Assembly (NCBI GenBank): GCA_030407085.1
Contig: CM059584.1
Location: 131,787,501 to 131,851,500, forward strand
Direction of reading: 5' to 3'
Length of the DNA stretch: 64,000 nt
From: Trichopria drosophilae
Taxonomy: Eukaryota; Arthropoda; Insecta; Hymenoptera; Diapriidae
Shown here: in pieces, positions 37,084-48,900 of the stretch
Layout of the letters: each line of letters opens with the position of its first letter
Numbering within the stretch: the first letter of the stretch is position 1
The notes under the pieces: model-generated
What the model was told of the DNA's origin: nothing
Seen by the model: the letters and a program-made list of their open reading frames with translations, nothing else
The model's database searches: none
Position numbers and translations under genes: made by a program

Positions 37084-37265
37084 TACTTAGTTTCGGTGAA
37101 ATTGATTACATTTTAGTTCGGACGTGTTCATGTAGCCAATGTTTTGTAGGTTATGTTTATTTCTATTACTACTTTAAGAAACCGAAATAAAACGTATTCA
37201 AATCGTTTTAATTCTTTTTCGTTTGTTGGGATGCCTTATTTGGAATTACTTACCTCGAATCCATA

Positions 37266-37980
37266 CCCAGCAATCGAGATTGGATAAGATTCGATTGAAA
37301 ATTTCAATTCATTTTGAATACATATTTTGATTCTGTAAATATGTATTCGAATGGATTGAATTCCTAAGAAAGGAATCCATCTGTATTCAATTTTAGGAAC
37401 ACAATTACGAATACAATCGGAAGCGTAATTTGCGGAATTGAATTTCAGAAAAAGTAATCCATTGAAATGAATACACTTGCATAGTTTTGAGTCCGTACTA
37501 TTGAATACGGATGTATACAAAGTTTCGTTTTTGAAAGAAAACTTTTCTTGCATTAAAATGAATACGCTTACGTAGTTTTGAATCCGTAATGTTGAATATA
37601 GATGTATACAAAGTTTCGTTTTTGAAAGAAAACTTTTCTTGCATTGTAATGAATACGCTTAGGTAGTTTTGAATCCGTAATGTTGAATAGAGATGTATTG
37701 AAAGTTTCGTTTTTAAAATACAACTTTTTTTGGATTGAAATGAATACACTTGGATATTTTTGAATCCATAATGTCGAATACGGATGTATTTAAGATTTAA
37801 TTTTTAAAAAGAAAACTGTTTTTGGATTAATATGAATTCAGAAAGTAACCTTTTTATTCGTATGAACGAATAGAATTGTATTTACGTATTAAAATAGATT
37901 CACCGTTGACCAAACTATGGATTCAGAATTTAATAATTGAATCCAATTCTATACAACTCTATCCAAATTCGATTGCTGGG
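37266..37980. mobile_element. TA-flanked TIR element with a 91-bp tandem core
   Basis: Ends CCCAGCAATCGAGATTGGAT and, inverted, CCCAGCAATCGAATTTGGAT. TA at 37264-37265 and 37981-37982. The core repeats a 91-bp unit at least four times: ATGTAT registers at 37511, 37602, 37693, 37784. The overlapping minus-strand ORFs (rich in QEKFSFKNETLYTS) are products of the repeat. Confidence 0.75.
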
Positions 37981-38027
37981 TATTTAATATTATATATTTT
38001 ATTTCGACGATAATATTTTCCCAATAA

Positions 38028-38460
38028 ACGAAATAGTATACGGATTCGATATTTTGCGTTCTGTTTCTTTCTAGTGGCGAATTTTTACTATTTTATACGA
38101 CCTGTAATCCCAGAATTTAATCCATTCGATCTTATACGATACCGTATATAACACATTACAAAAATTGATTTGTTGCTGCTTAGATTAGCTTTAAATTCTG
38201 TTAATTTAATCGAAGAATTGATTATATCGTTTTCCGTGTTTCATAACTCTCAAAGAAATGTTTTGTTTTAAAGTTTTGAGTTCAAATCATTCGATAATCT
38301 AAAGTAATCGTTTCTTTGAGGTTATGTGCTTTTACGTATCGCGTCGCGTCGCGTATAATATCGTAACTCGCATTCGTAACTGAAAGAGCGGGAAAGAAAC
38401 AGACTTATTTCGCACTAAATCGTACACAGATTTTTCGTATACTTTTCGTTTGTTGGGTTT
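38028..38460 (+). repeat. Dispersed repeat copy A (uninterrupted)
   Basis: From CCAATAAACGAAATAGTATACG to the ATTTTTCGTATACTTTTCG region. Its reverse complement occupies 59775-61140, where it is broken by two pogo-like MITEs. This copy therefore gives the empty sites at 38223-38224 and 38406-38407. Confidence 0.75.
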
Positions 38461-38696
38461 TAATTAATATGAATTCTCATGGATCATCTGGATTCAGACC
38501 CAATAAACCAGAAAGTATACGGAATCGATACTTTGTAGGTTATGTTTATGTTCTACAAAGTTTCAAAGAAAATGTTCAAGAAACCGAAATAAAACTTATT
38601 CAATTCGTTTTAATTCTCTTTCGTTTGTTGGGATGCCTTCGAATCCATATTTAATATTACATATTTCATTTCGACAATATTATTTTTGTATTATTA

Positions 38697-38803
38697 CCCT
38701 GAAAACAAGGAAAGTAACAGTTAAGTAATATTTACGTAATGGTTACATTGTTACATAAATGTTATATAGTTGTTACATAACTGTTACTTTTGGGTTTGCA
38801 GGG
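38697..38803. mobile_element. 107-bp MITE, copy 1
   Basis: Ends CCCTGAAAACAAGGAAAGTA and inverted TACTTTTGGGTTTGCAGGG, TA on both sides. Interior is runs of GTTACATAACTGTTAC. Confidence 0.7.
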
Positions 38804-39781
38804 TATGAATTCGCATCGATCATTTGGATTTAGAGGCATTCGATAATTTGACATTTTTTACATTACTTACGGATTTCTTCGGGATTTATGAGTCCAACCT
38901 GCTTTAAAAAGTGGATATAATCGGACACAACCGGATAGAAAGGATCGAAAACGGGATAAAAATACCCTCATTTATTAAATGTCTGTATATTTCTATCCTG
39001 ATTTCGATCCGATATTTACGGTTTTATGCAGGGCAATTTCCTAGATTTGGCGGAATTTTATTGTTTACAGAAATAATTTTTAGACTCGCGGGTATAAAGA
39101 TTTGACGAATTAAGAATTCTCTTGATTCGGGTTGAATTCTTCCGAATGCACTGGCATTCCTTTTTCGATTGTACATACCAGGAATTTCAAAAAGTAATGT
39201 GTAATCAGATTATTTTTCAAAAAACAAAATGGCTCCTGGCTCCTGCAAGTATATTTCATTTTTTCATAAATATCGATCATTTGATTGCGTAACGACGGAA
39301 GACACGAAGAAATGGTATGAAAGAGTTACTTAACCTCAAAATGATTCATTTCTAACCTAAAATTTTTCTTATAATTTGTTTTTTACCGAAATTTTTCACT
39401 CATTTTCAAATGTTTACGTCGATAAAACATTTCGTAGATACTTTTTCGACAGAATAAAACATTTATTTAAGAAATATTAACAATAATTTGTTATATCTTC
39501 ACAAATTGGTTTTCAAATAAGATTTCAAAACATCCTCAGTAAAAGTATTGACTTTGGGTTCAAATGTTTTCTGCATACAAATTTTGTTGGTTTTGCATCA
39601 TCCATTTTTATAACTGAGAAAGTTAATATTTCTTATGAAAGAATTTACAAAAACTATATAACATGTATGATACTGTAACAAAAGTGCAGTCATTTACTTC
39701 AGTTCAAAAAGTTTTTCGCACTCGTTTTTCTGATGATAGCACCGTTACTTCAAAGTTTCTCATAAAAAAATTGTCATCTTT
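38804..39781. other. Non-coding stretch
   Basis: No gene or repeat recognised. Confidence 0.4.
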
Positions 39782-39890
39782 CCCTGCAAACACAGAAAGT
39801 AACACTTAAATGTAATATTTACGTAACGATTACATTGTTACATAACTGTTACATAGTTGTTACATAACTGTTACTTTTGTGTTTGCAGGG
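39782..39890. mobile_element. 109-bp MITE, copy 2
   Basis: CCCTGCAAACACAGAAAGTA with inverted TACTTTTGTGTTTGCAGGG, and the same GTTACATAACTGTTAC core as copy 1. Flanks are T-rich without a clean TA. Confidence 0.7.
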
Positions 39891-40696
39891 TTCTTTCCAT
39901 ATTCTTCGCACATGATCGCTTTAGTGATCGGTGAACAAGAGATAAAGAGCGAAAGTATTCAAATAGAGGAAAGAAACAACAAAAAATTGAGTAGGTGTTA
40001 AATTTGATACTTTTTACTTAAATTACTATAATTTCTTCATTGTGTAGTAAAATAACGAGTTAAATCCAATATAAATTAAATACAATATCTTCTATTACAA
40101 TAACCTACTTCCATCAGGATTTTCGCTAATTTTTTCTTAGAATTTTCGTCATTTTTCAGAATTACCCACCCTTCCATGGGATGTCTAATTTTTGTAATCG
40201 AATGGTCAGTTTTCCTTTTCCCTTCGTTAGCGAGATTCTTCTTTCTTATATATCTATTACAATAATCTACCTCGTCTAGAAATTCTCCGGTCATTCTTAG
40301 AAATTACGTATCTAAAATTTCTCGGAATAATAATTGAAAATATATTGAGTACCATAAGATATACCAAGGTCTCCGAACCTTTTCGGCGATTTTATAAAGA
40401 TACGTGGTAGGATTTTCCTTTTTTTCTAATGGTTTTTTATTGTTTTATTTTTTCTAAACGTTTTCCTTTTTGCTTTGTTCCATTGATTCGATCGATCTCC
40501 CTTTCACCCTTTCCTTGCATTGTTGTTGCTTTTCGTTTTCCTTTTATTGTTTACCGTTCCTATATAAAGTATTTTCTCATTTGATTTCATTCTGTCTCCA
40601 ACTGGTATTCTGGGTAGCTGGACACTAATCCCCGGTCACTTGATCCAGACTCTCCGTAGATATTTTGGCAAAAAACATTACAGTGATCAGATAAGA
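39891..40696. other. Non-coding stretch
   Basis: A 72-codon minus-strand ORF (40076-40294) is Lys-rich but unrecognised. Nothing else seen. Confidence 0.35.
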
Positions 40697-41386
40697 AGTA
40701 CGAAATTTCTATTTCAGTCATATTTAATTAGTGTAATTTATATCCGATTTTCCATGTTGTTGAGACTGCTTCGGTTTTATTATTATGTCAGGTACCTGTT
40801 GCTTCATTGGGCTCTCCGTTTTCTTTAAAGCAAGAGCATATGATTGAGACGGGTTATTTTTATATTCCGCTATCTGTTTATTCAATAGATCACATTTTTC
40901 TCTCAATAAAATATTTTTTTCGTTTATTTCATCGTTTAATTTACGTAGTAAACTATTTTCATTTCGTAGAGCCTGTTCCTTTGTGACTTCAGGTTCGTTA
41001 TTTATTGAATGATCTTTCCTTCCTTTGCATTCGAGTAACTCCTTTTCAGTCTTTTTGTTAACTGCTGTTAATTCTTGAATTTTCTTTCTCAGTAGCTCAG
41101 TTTCTTTCGATAACTCTTCTTTTGGTCCTTGTTCCTTGTTACATTCTTCATTCTTTCTGGGTCGCTCTAGTGCTATTTCTAATTTTTTGATTTTCTCTTT
41201 TAAATTTCCATTATGTAGTTTTAATTCATTTACTTCATATTCTTTTTGCCTTATCGTGTCCATTAGTTTCTTAGTCTTTGTCGCACAGCTTGCTGCGTTA
41301 CATTTTGAGGTTAGTTCATCTTCACAACAGTTGTTACAGAAGTACGAAATTTCTATTTCAGTCATATTTAATTAGTGTAATTTATA
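40697..41386 (-). mobile_element. Non-LTR retrotransposon ORF1 fragment bounded by a direct repeat
   Basis: A block of about 45 bp (AAGTACGAAATTTCTATTTC ... GTGTAATTTATA) occurs at 40698-40742 and again at 41340-41385. It carries the ORF1 start codon and the sequence just before it, so two copies of the element's 5' end lie head-to-tail with the body between them truncated. Confidence 0.55.
40724..41365 (-). pseudogene. ORF1-like (gag-like) protein, truncated
   Basis: 213 codons. N-terminal Cys cluster (CNNCCEDELTSKCNAASC) resembles the PHD/zinc-like start of ORF1 proteins in CR1/Jockey-type retrotransposons. A long charged coiled coil follows at about 30-165, then PDIIIKPKQSQQ...KSDI, a motif I associate with the boundary to the nucleic-acid-binding half. 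After KSDI the frame runs into the duplicated 5' leader and stops (NYTN), so the C-terminal half is missing. Role in the parent element: RNA binding and particle formation. Confidence 0.55.
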
Positions 41387-42689
41387 TTTAATTATATTGT
41401 TGCATTTAAGGGAGATTGTTGTATAAATATATAGCGAGTGAAGATATAAAGCTCGTTCATTATAAAATCACAATCGTTGTTTATTTGTTTTTATGATATG
41501 CTCTAAATAATCCACATGTCAATGAAACAAAACGTGATTTTATCCTTATCAACAATTATAGCAATTATTAAAAACATAAAAAGATACTACAAAAATATGA
41601 AAAGAACTCAATAAAGTGGTGTCGTAAATGCTAAATTTTACTGGTGGAATAAAATGAGATAAAACTATTTTTAACCTAACGAAGAAAGTGATGAAATCTT
41701 TTTCGTAAAGAGTATTCTTTTATTTCAGTTAGTCAAATGTTACATTTGTTTTATTTTTACATATATATGTACATAACCAACAAAATAAATGAGTAAAGTC
41801 TCGCAAAAATAAAGAGCGCTCGTTGAAGAGTAGAATCTATGTCATATTATGAAACATTTGTTTTATTCTCTGTTATGTCTAATTAAAGCACATGTCGCAA
41901 CTCCTCTAATCGCTAAATCTCGTATTATTCTAATAAATCTAACAATTAAGCTCTGTTTCCTGCCATATTCCTCCCTGTCGAGGGGTTAAATTTGATCATC
42001 GATAGGTTTCTCGAGTATTCGAAAGCGTTGTAAAGCCACGATCTCGTATCACAAGCGTGTGAATGCACAGCATTACCGGTAAGTGACTCGAGGTGATCGT
42101 TAGTTAGGAACGTTTAAAGAAACTAAAGAAACCCCGCACGGGATGCTACGACGTTTCTAAATAAATAATGGAATCTCTGTCAATTTCTTTACTCTGCTAA
42201 TTAACTACATTCTCAAACCTAACTATTCGAATATGTCTAAACGAATACTGTTTTTTTTACGTCATTCATCAAGTTTCGATGATGAATAAAATCTAAGGTT
42301 ACCTGTCGACTCTATAGCCGCGACAGTTTCCTTCCGATTCTTATCTGTGATGTATTTGTACTTTTTCACACTAAGTGCTTCGATTGTAACTTTCCTTAAA
42401 TCCAACAAAATAACCGGTTGCTTGGTCATTCGACGATTTTAAAACTTCAGTCTACCTAAACGTTTGGCTCTGTATTTAGTTATCGTAACTGTAATGTATT
42501 TACTATTAAATTTTAAGGATTACAGAATAAATTATTCCGATTGTTGGATATTATCCGATTATATTTTTCACAAAGCACGTGCCTTTCTTTACGACAACCT
42601 GGAGAAGGAGAATTGAGTGGCAAAGTGCTTATAGATGTCGCTACTATGTACATTACAGTAACTATACTAATAGACTGCAACGACTAATC
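41387..42689. other. Non-coding sequence downstream of Diap2
   Basis: No gene seen on either strand. Confidence 0.4.
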
Positions 42690-42690
42690 T

Positions 42691-42696
42691 TTTATT
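42691..42696 (-). terminator. Polyadenylation signal of the Diap2-like gene
   Basis: AATAAA on the minus strand, about 38 bases after the stop codon at 42734-42736, a plausible short 3' UTR. Confidence 0.6.
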
Positions 42697-42733
42697 AAAT
42701 TTAGTGTTGGATAACTAGATGACGCTTTGCAGT

Positions 42734-42924
42734 CTAAGCCAGGAACGTGCGGACGGTGGCACGAATTTCTTGTCTGCATACTGGACAGTGGGTTAACAAT
42801 AAAGCGCAGAATACGCAAGACGTTAAGTGGCCACATGGCAAGAATACCACCGCTACTTCTCGATCCAAACAGATCTTGCACAGACGTGCCGCTTTCAATG
42901 TTCTGTTTTCCTCTTCCAAAGAAA
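42734..42924 (-). CDS. Diap2: Diap2-like exon 7 (RING)
   Basis: EEENRTLKAARLCKICLDRE, then LPCGHLTSC and HCPVCRQ, ending TVRTFLA; the canonical IAP C-terminal RING. A 64-base intron separates it from exon 6. Confidence 0.95.
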
Positions 42925-45900
42925 CTGCTTAAAATAGAGTACAAATTAATAAACAAATGTTTTTATAAACAAATGACCACTCGCTTACCTTCGTCCCTGG
43001 TAATCTTGGAACTACTTTTTTTATGATCTCTCAAACTATTTTCGTTCGTAGACGTCGTTGCTGTATCGGCAATTCCATTCTCCTGAACTTCGAGCATTCC
43101 TAATCTTGCCTCACTTTCAGAATTAGATGGAATGGATTGTGAACTACTCGATGCTTGATTTATTAATTCGTTGAGAAGATAAGAGAGTTCTGGTGAAGCA
43201 GAATCTGGCGCTTGTCTGAAAAATAAATAATTAATTATTAAATGTCTTATGTAAACAATAAGTTAGGTCGAGGCAAATGTGCTAAAAAGTTAACAGTTGA
43301 TTCTGTATTAAATATTGAAAAAAATACTACAATAACCGACGATAAAGATATTGCAAATTATTTCAATAATTACTTTTCTACTGTTAGTAAAAAACTATCA
43401 CATGACATTCTTAAAAAAAGAAAGCATAAAACCCCAATTACCCATAATACTAAAAAATTTTTTAACAATAACACTATTTTTTTTGTTTCCGACAACCGAA
43501 TTAGAAATACGTAATACAATTATGCAATTAAAACATAAAACTGGTGGTGTTGATAATATGCATTCTAATATACTTAAAATGATGTTGAATTGTATTGTTA
43601 AACCTATTATGTATATTATTAATTTATGTTTTGAATCTGGAGTATGTCCGGATCATTTTAAGATTGCTGAAATTGTACCCTTGTTCAAATCTGGAGATAA
43701 ACAACTAGTTAACAATTATAGACCAATTTCACTTATATCAAATCTTGCCAAAATATTTGAAAAGTTAGTGTACAATAGAATTTTAAATTTTATTGAGAAA
43801 TATAAATTGTTGTCCAATTGCCAATATGGGTTCAGAAAAGGTTTGGGTACTAAAGACGCTTTGGCTACAGTCACAGAATTCATTCATGATAAGCTTGATA
43901 AAAGTAAACCTCTGGCAGCAGTTTTTCTCGATTTAGCTAAGGCGTTTGATACTGTTAATCATACTATTTTATTAAAAAAACTTTATCAGTTGGGTATAAG
44001 AGGTGTTTTCATCACTTTGATAAGCAGCTACCTATCTAATAGAAAACAATTAGTTAAAATTGGCAACACCAAAAGTGAGTTGCTCACGGTTGAAGCTGGA
44101 GTCCCACAAGGTACAATTTTGGGACCTTTATTATTTATTATTTATATTAATGATTTATTTAACATAAGCCAAAATGATTGTAATATTATATCGTACGCGG
44201 ATGATACTGTCATTTTATGCTCTAGTGATACCTGGAATGAAGTGGAAATGGAACTTAATCAACAGCTTAATTTGGTTAAGGACTGGTTACTTAATAATGT
44301 GTTGACATTAAATGTTGATAAGGCAGTTCGTTTAACTGTCGGACATTATTATGACAGTGTACCAAAAAAATTTGAGCTTATGGTTGATAATGATATTATC
44401 AATCGGGTTAATAAAACTAGATATCTGGGTATTATTTTAGATTGTCATTTAAAATGGGATTACCATATAACATCTATTTTAAATAAAACAAAATATCATT
44501 TGTATGTTTTGGGAAAATTAAGTAAACTGCTGAGTTCTACAAGCTTATTATCTGTTATGTATGGCATAATTTACAGTGTAGTAACATATGGTATTATTGC
44601 GTGTGGTTCGGCTAATAAATCAGTATTATGTTTATTAAATAGTGCACACAACAAAATTATTAAAATTCTGCGAACAAATAATAGAACCTGTATTCAACCC
44701 ATAAATTAACTTAACAAGTATGTTCTTGAATGCGTTATTTTTCACTATAAAGAATTGAAGTATGTTTTTAACAAAAATTTATCTGTTACTCGTAATAAGG
44801 CAATTATACTACCGAAAGTTCAGAAAGAGATTGGAAGGCGTAACCATAAAATACTTTAATAAACTAGAAGAGAAGGATAAATCAGCTTGTACACTTAATT
44901 ACAATAAATTGTTATGTAGGCGTATAGGTAGTATGAATATTACAAATCTCTAAGTTGATACTTGATTTGAATTTAGATACTATTATGTTTTGAGAACAAT
45001 CTTTAAGTTTAAGTTTAAGGTCTAGATTTAGGTTTAGGTTAAGTTTTGGATTGGGGTTTATTATGGGTTTTTCCTGACTGCGTACAGACTTTATGTCTCT
45101 GCAGTATACCGTTTGCTATTGTATTATAATTTTTTATTATTTTATTGTACAGCGGTATTGTTACTATATTATATTGTATTGTAACCTGGAAATAAATATA
45201 TTCTATTCTATTCTAAATCATAATAATTTTTAAACTCTACTTACATATTATTCTCTTCTCCCAATTGTATACGCGTCGCATCTTCGATCAACTGATCAGC
45301 ATTCGAATACGGTATTCCAGTAGTTTCCATGCGTCTTTTAAGTGCCAATTTAACCCTTCCAACGTGAAGTCCAATTTCTAACGCAGCCTGTAAAATATTT
45401 CAAAAATTATTTATGAATTTTAATTAATTTCTATTAACTCACCGTTGCCGGCTGTGAATTTAACATCTCTTCCAATTCCGCGTCGGTAACTTGATGAACG
45501 GGTGAAGACCTTGCGCTTACAGTTGGGAGTGACGGTATGCTCCAAGCATCTCCATTTTGTTGATCTACTCGAACTCCACCTAACATCTACAAAAACCAAA
45601 CAAAATTTACCTTTATTTTACTAAAAAATTTGTCTATTCTTATGTAATTTATTTATTTATTTATTTTTATTTATTTATTTAGAATCAACAGCGAAAAGCC
45701 TATTATTTTTTTTTTATTTAACTTTATAAAACCGGTATAGGAGTCTCGCTCTGTCAATGGCTTCTTGATTATTTAACAGATAGAACTCAATGTGTCAAAT
45801 ATAAGAACTTTCAGTCACGCTGGTTTCATGTTTCATCGGGCGTTCCACAAGGATCTCACCTTGGTCCATTACTGTTTTTGATATTTGTCAACGATATCGA

Positions 45901-48900
45901 TACTGTTTTTAATCACTCCCAATTTCTTCTGTTTGCAGACGATTGTAAGTTCTTTAGAGTAGTCAGTCAATCGGATGATGATGCGCTACTTTTACAGCGT
46001 GACTTAGAGTCTTTGCAAAAATGGTGTGTTACAAATCATATGGCGCTAAATACAAGTAAATGTAAAGTCTTGAGTGTAACAAGATCACGTTCGCCTTCAC
46101 AATTTAACTACACTATTAATGGTACAATTATTGAAAACGTATCTGTTATACGAAATCTTGGTGTGCTTATAGACTGTAAACTATCATTTGTCGAACACAT
46201 TGATTATGTCACCAACAAAGCTTTAAGCAACTTAGGATTTCTTAAAAGGCAATGTCAAGCATTTACAAATTTATCTGCGATTATAACTTTGTACAATGCT
46301 CTAGTTAAGTCTATATTGATGTATAATTCAACGGTTTGGTCACCATTCTTTGAGGTGCACAAAAGAAAGATTGAGAGAGTTCAGCACAGATTTTTAATAT
46401 TTATAGCCTACAAGTTGCGCATGCAGAACCCTACGGAATTTCATGACTATACCGAGGTAGCGACTAGAATTAAATTGAGCACTCTGGAGTCTTATAGAAC
46501 ATTTTCTGATATTTGTTTTTTATATAAAATAGTTAATGGTAAAATACTTTGACCAGAGTTGAGTTCCTGTTTTATTCAATTGGAAAACTCTTATATGTTC
46601 CGCAATTCCAAACTTTTTGTTTCACAGAATTATAGAACTGAATATGGACTTAACTCTGTCATAAGTAGATTAATAAAACTCGGGAATAGCTCATCTTGCC
46701 CTCCATTAAATGACATTTTTGGTCGTTTTAAGAATCAAGCAAGAGTAAAAATCTTGCAAGACTATCGTTAACTTGAGGCTATAAAGTTATTATTGTTATA
46801 TATATTATACTGTGTATATTAATTATATGCGTATGTTTTGTTACCATTTTATATTATCATTTGTTAAATTTTTTCTTATTCTTTTGCGAGTTTATTGTTA
46901 TATCACATGTATTTTTTGTTTGGCAGTAATGCCAGTTTCTTAGTTAATAAATAAATAAAAAAAAAAAAAAATTTAAAGAAATAAACGGCCTATAAGACCT
47001 TTGTACAAAAATATACTGACATAATCAGCGCAAAAAAAAACAGTTTTTATTCCTTTTGGCATATACAAAGATAGCGTGCCAAGTAATATTGAAATTAAAA
47101 TAAATAACCTAGTAGTAAAGCGTTCCGATTTTACTAAATATCTAGGAATCATAATAGACTGCCATATGAAGTGGGATAAACAAGTAGAATCATTAATAAG
47201 AAAGACTAGATATTTATTATCTATATTTTATAAACTATCAAAATCATTAAACATGAAATCGCTAATGGCAATCTACTATGCTCTTTTTCGCAATTTATTA
47301 AGTTATGGTCTCATTGCGTGGGGTGGCGCATACAACAATGTAATTAATCCGTTACAGCGACTACAGAATAGACTAATTCAAATTATTACTAAAAAAAACG
47401 ATCAAGCTACTTATCCGTCTACACGGAAAGAAATTTTAAGTAAATGCCACTGCTCAGGGAAGTAACAGCTACCGCATGATTTCTGACGAATTTCAAATGG
47501 CTGTTAAAATTCGAAATCGTTAAAAAGAACATTTTTATGAACAGATACAATTTTATTACACCTTTTTCAATAGTTATTCGTAATTTTCCGACTATGTAGT
47601 TATTAATAATTAATTTTAATGATCTATAAACGTTGTAGAAACGGAAAAACTTGGTACTTTTTTCATTCTAAAGCTTCCGTATCGAAAACAGTGCAAGATA
47701 CGCTAAAAATACACTGAAACTTTTTTGTAGAGCACAAAATTTCCTACAAAAAAGTCAGCGAGGGCCCTCATATTTTACAAAAATTCCAAAATATTCATAA
47801 TTAACTTGTAAGACAACATTCCAGCGTTATTTATGGATAATCTATTAACTTTAGACTATAGGGCCCTCGTTGACTTTTTTTTAGGAAATTTTGTGCCCTA
47901 TAAAAAAGGTTTAGTGCATTTTTAGTGTATCTTGCACTGTTTTCGGTACGGAAGCTTTAGAATGAAAAAAGTACCAAGTTTTTCCGTTTCAACAACGTTA
48001 ATAAATCATTATAAATAATTATTAATAACTATATCGTCTAGAAATTATGAATAAATATTCTCACAGGTTCACTCAAACTGGATCTGTTTATAAAAATTTT
48101 CTTTTTAACGAATTCGAATTGTAATCGTCATTTCAAATTCGTCAGAATCTGTGCGGTAACTACTACTTCCCAAATTGCTGTCGCATTAACTTCAAATTTC
48201 TTTGCGTGTACAGTTAAACAAGCATTTATACTTGAATCAATATTATATCATTATAATGAATTAAGTAGCGTTTACTTGGCTTCTACAGGCATAACAAGAA
48301 ATAAAAATATACAGTTACCTAAAATCAATAAGTCAATAAGTTACAAAAACAGTAAGTTTATAGCAACAAAATATTATAATTTATTACCGAATAACCTAAA
48401 ACAACTTAATCATTGTAAAAAGATCACCAGGAAAAAAATTGTAACGTGGTTAACACAAGAGAAGACAGCTACTAACAACTAAAATAGCGATTATCTACGA
48501 ATATATGTACGCGAATCGTTTATAATGAAAAATTATGTACACTTTTGCTTTAGCATTCTTATTATTTTTCTTTCTAAAATGTATACATTTTTTATGTACA
48601 GTTTATAATATTATATTATTTTATGTTTTGTTTTTACTATATTTTTTATATATATTTTTGTTATTTTTTCTTAGTTATATATATTAAGCTAGCTTTACGT
48701 ACAGGTAGTTATTACCTCTGTAGTATACCGTTATGTTTTATATGTAATTGTATAATATTGCAAGAATGAATAAATAAATAAAAATATAAATTAGAATAAC
48801 AAAGAAAAGAACATAAAATTTGGTAATAGAATAATTGAAAAACCGTATGTTAAAACAAAATAAGAAAACTTAATAATAAGTGTATAATAATCGTCGCACT

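Noticed and set aside
45000..45060. TTTAGGTTTAGGTTAAG run resembling telomeric repeat
   Set aside because: Irregular and inside the 3' untranslated part of a retrotransposon; not an interstitial telomere array.
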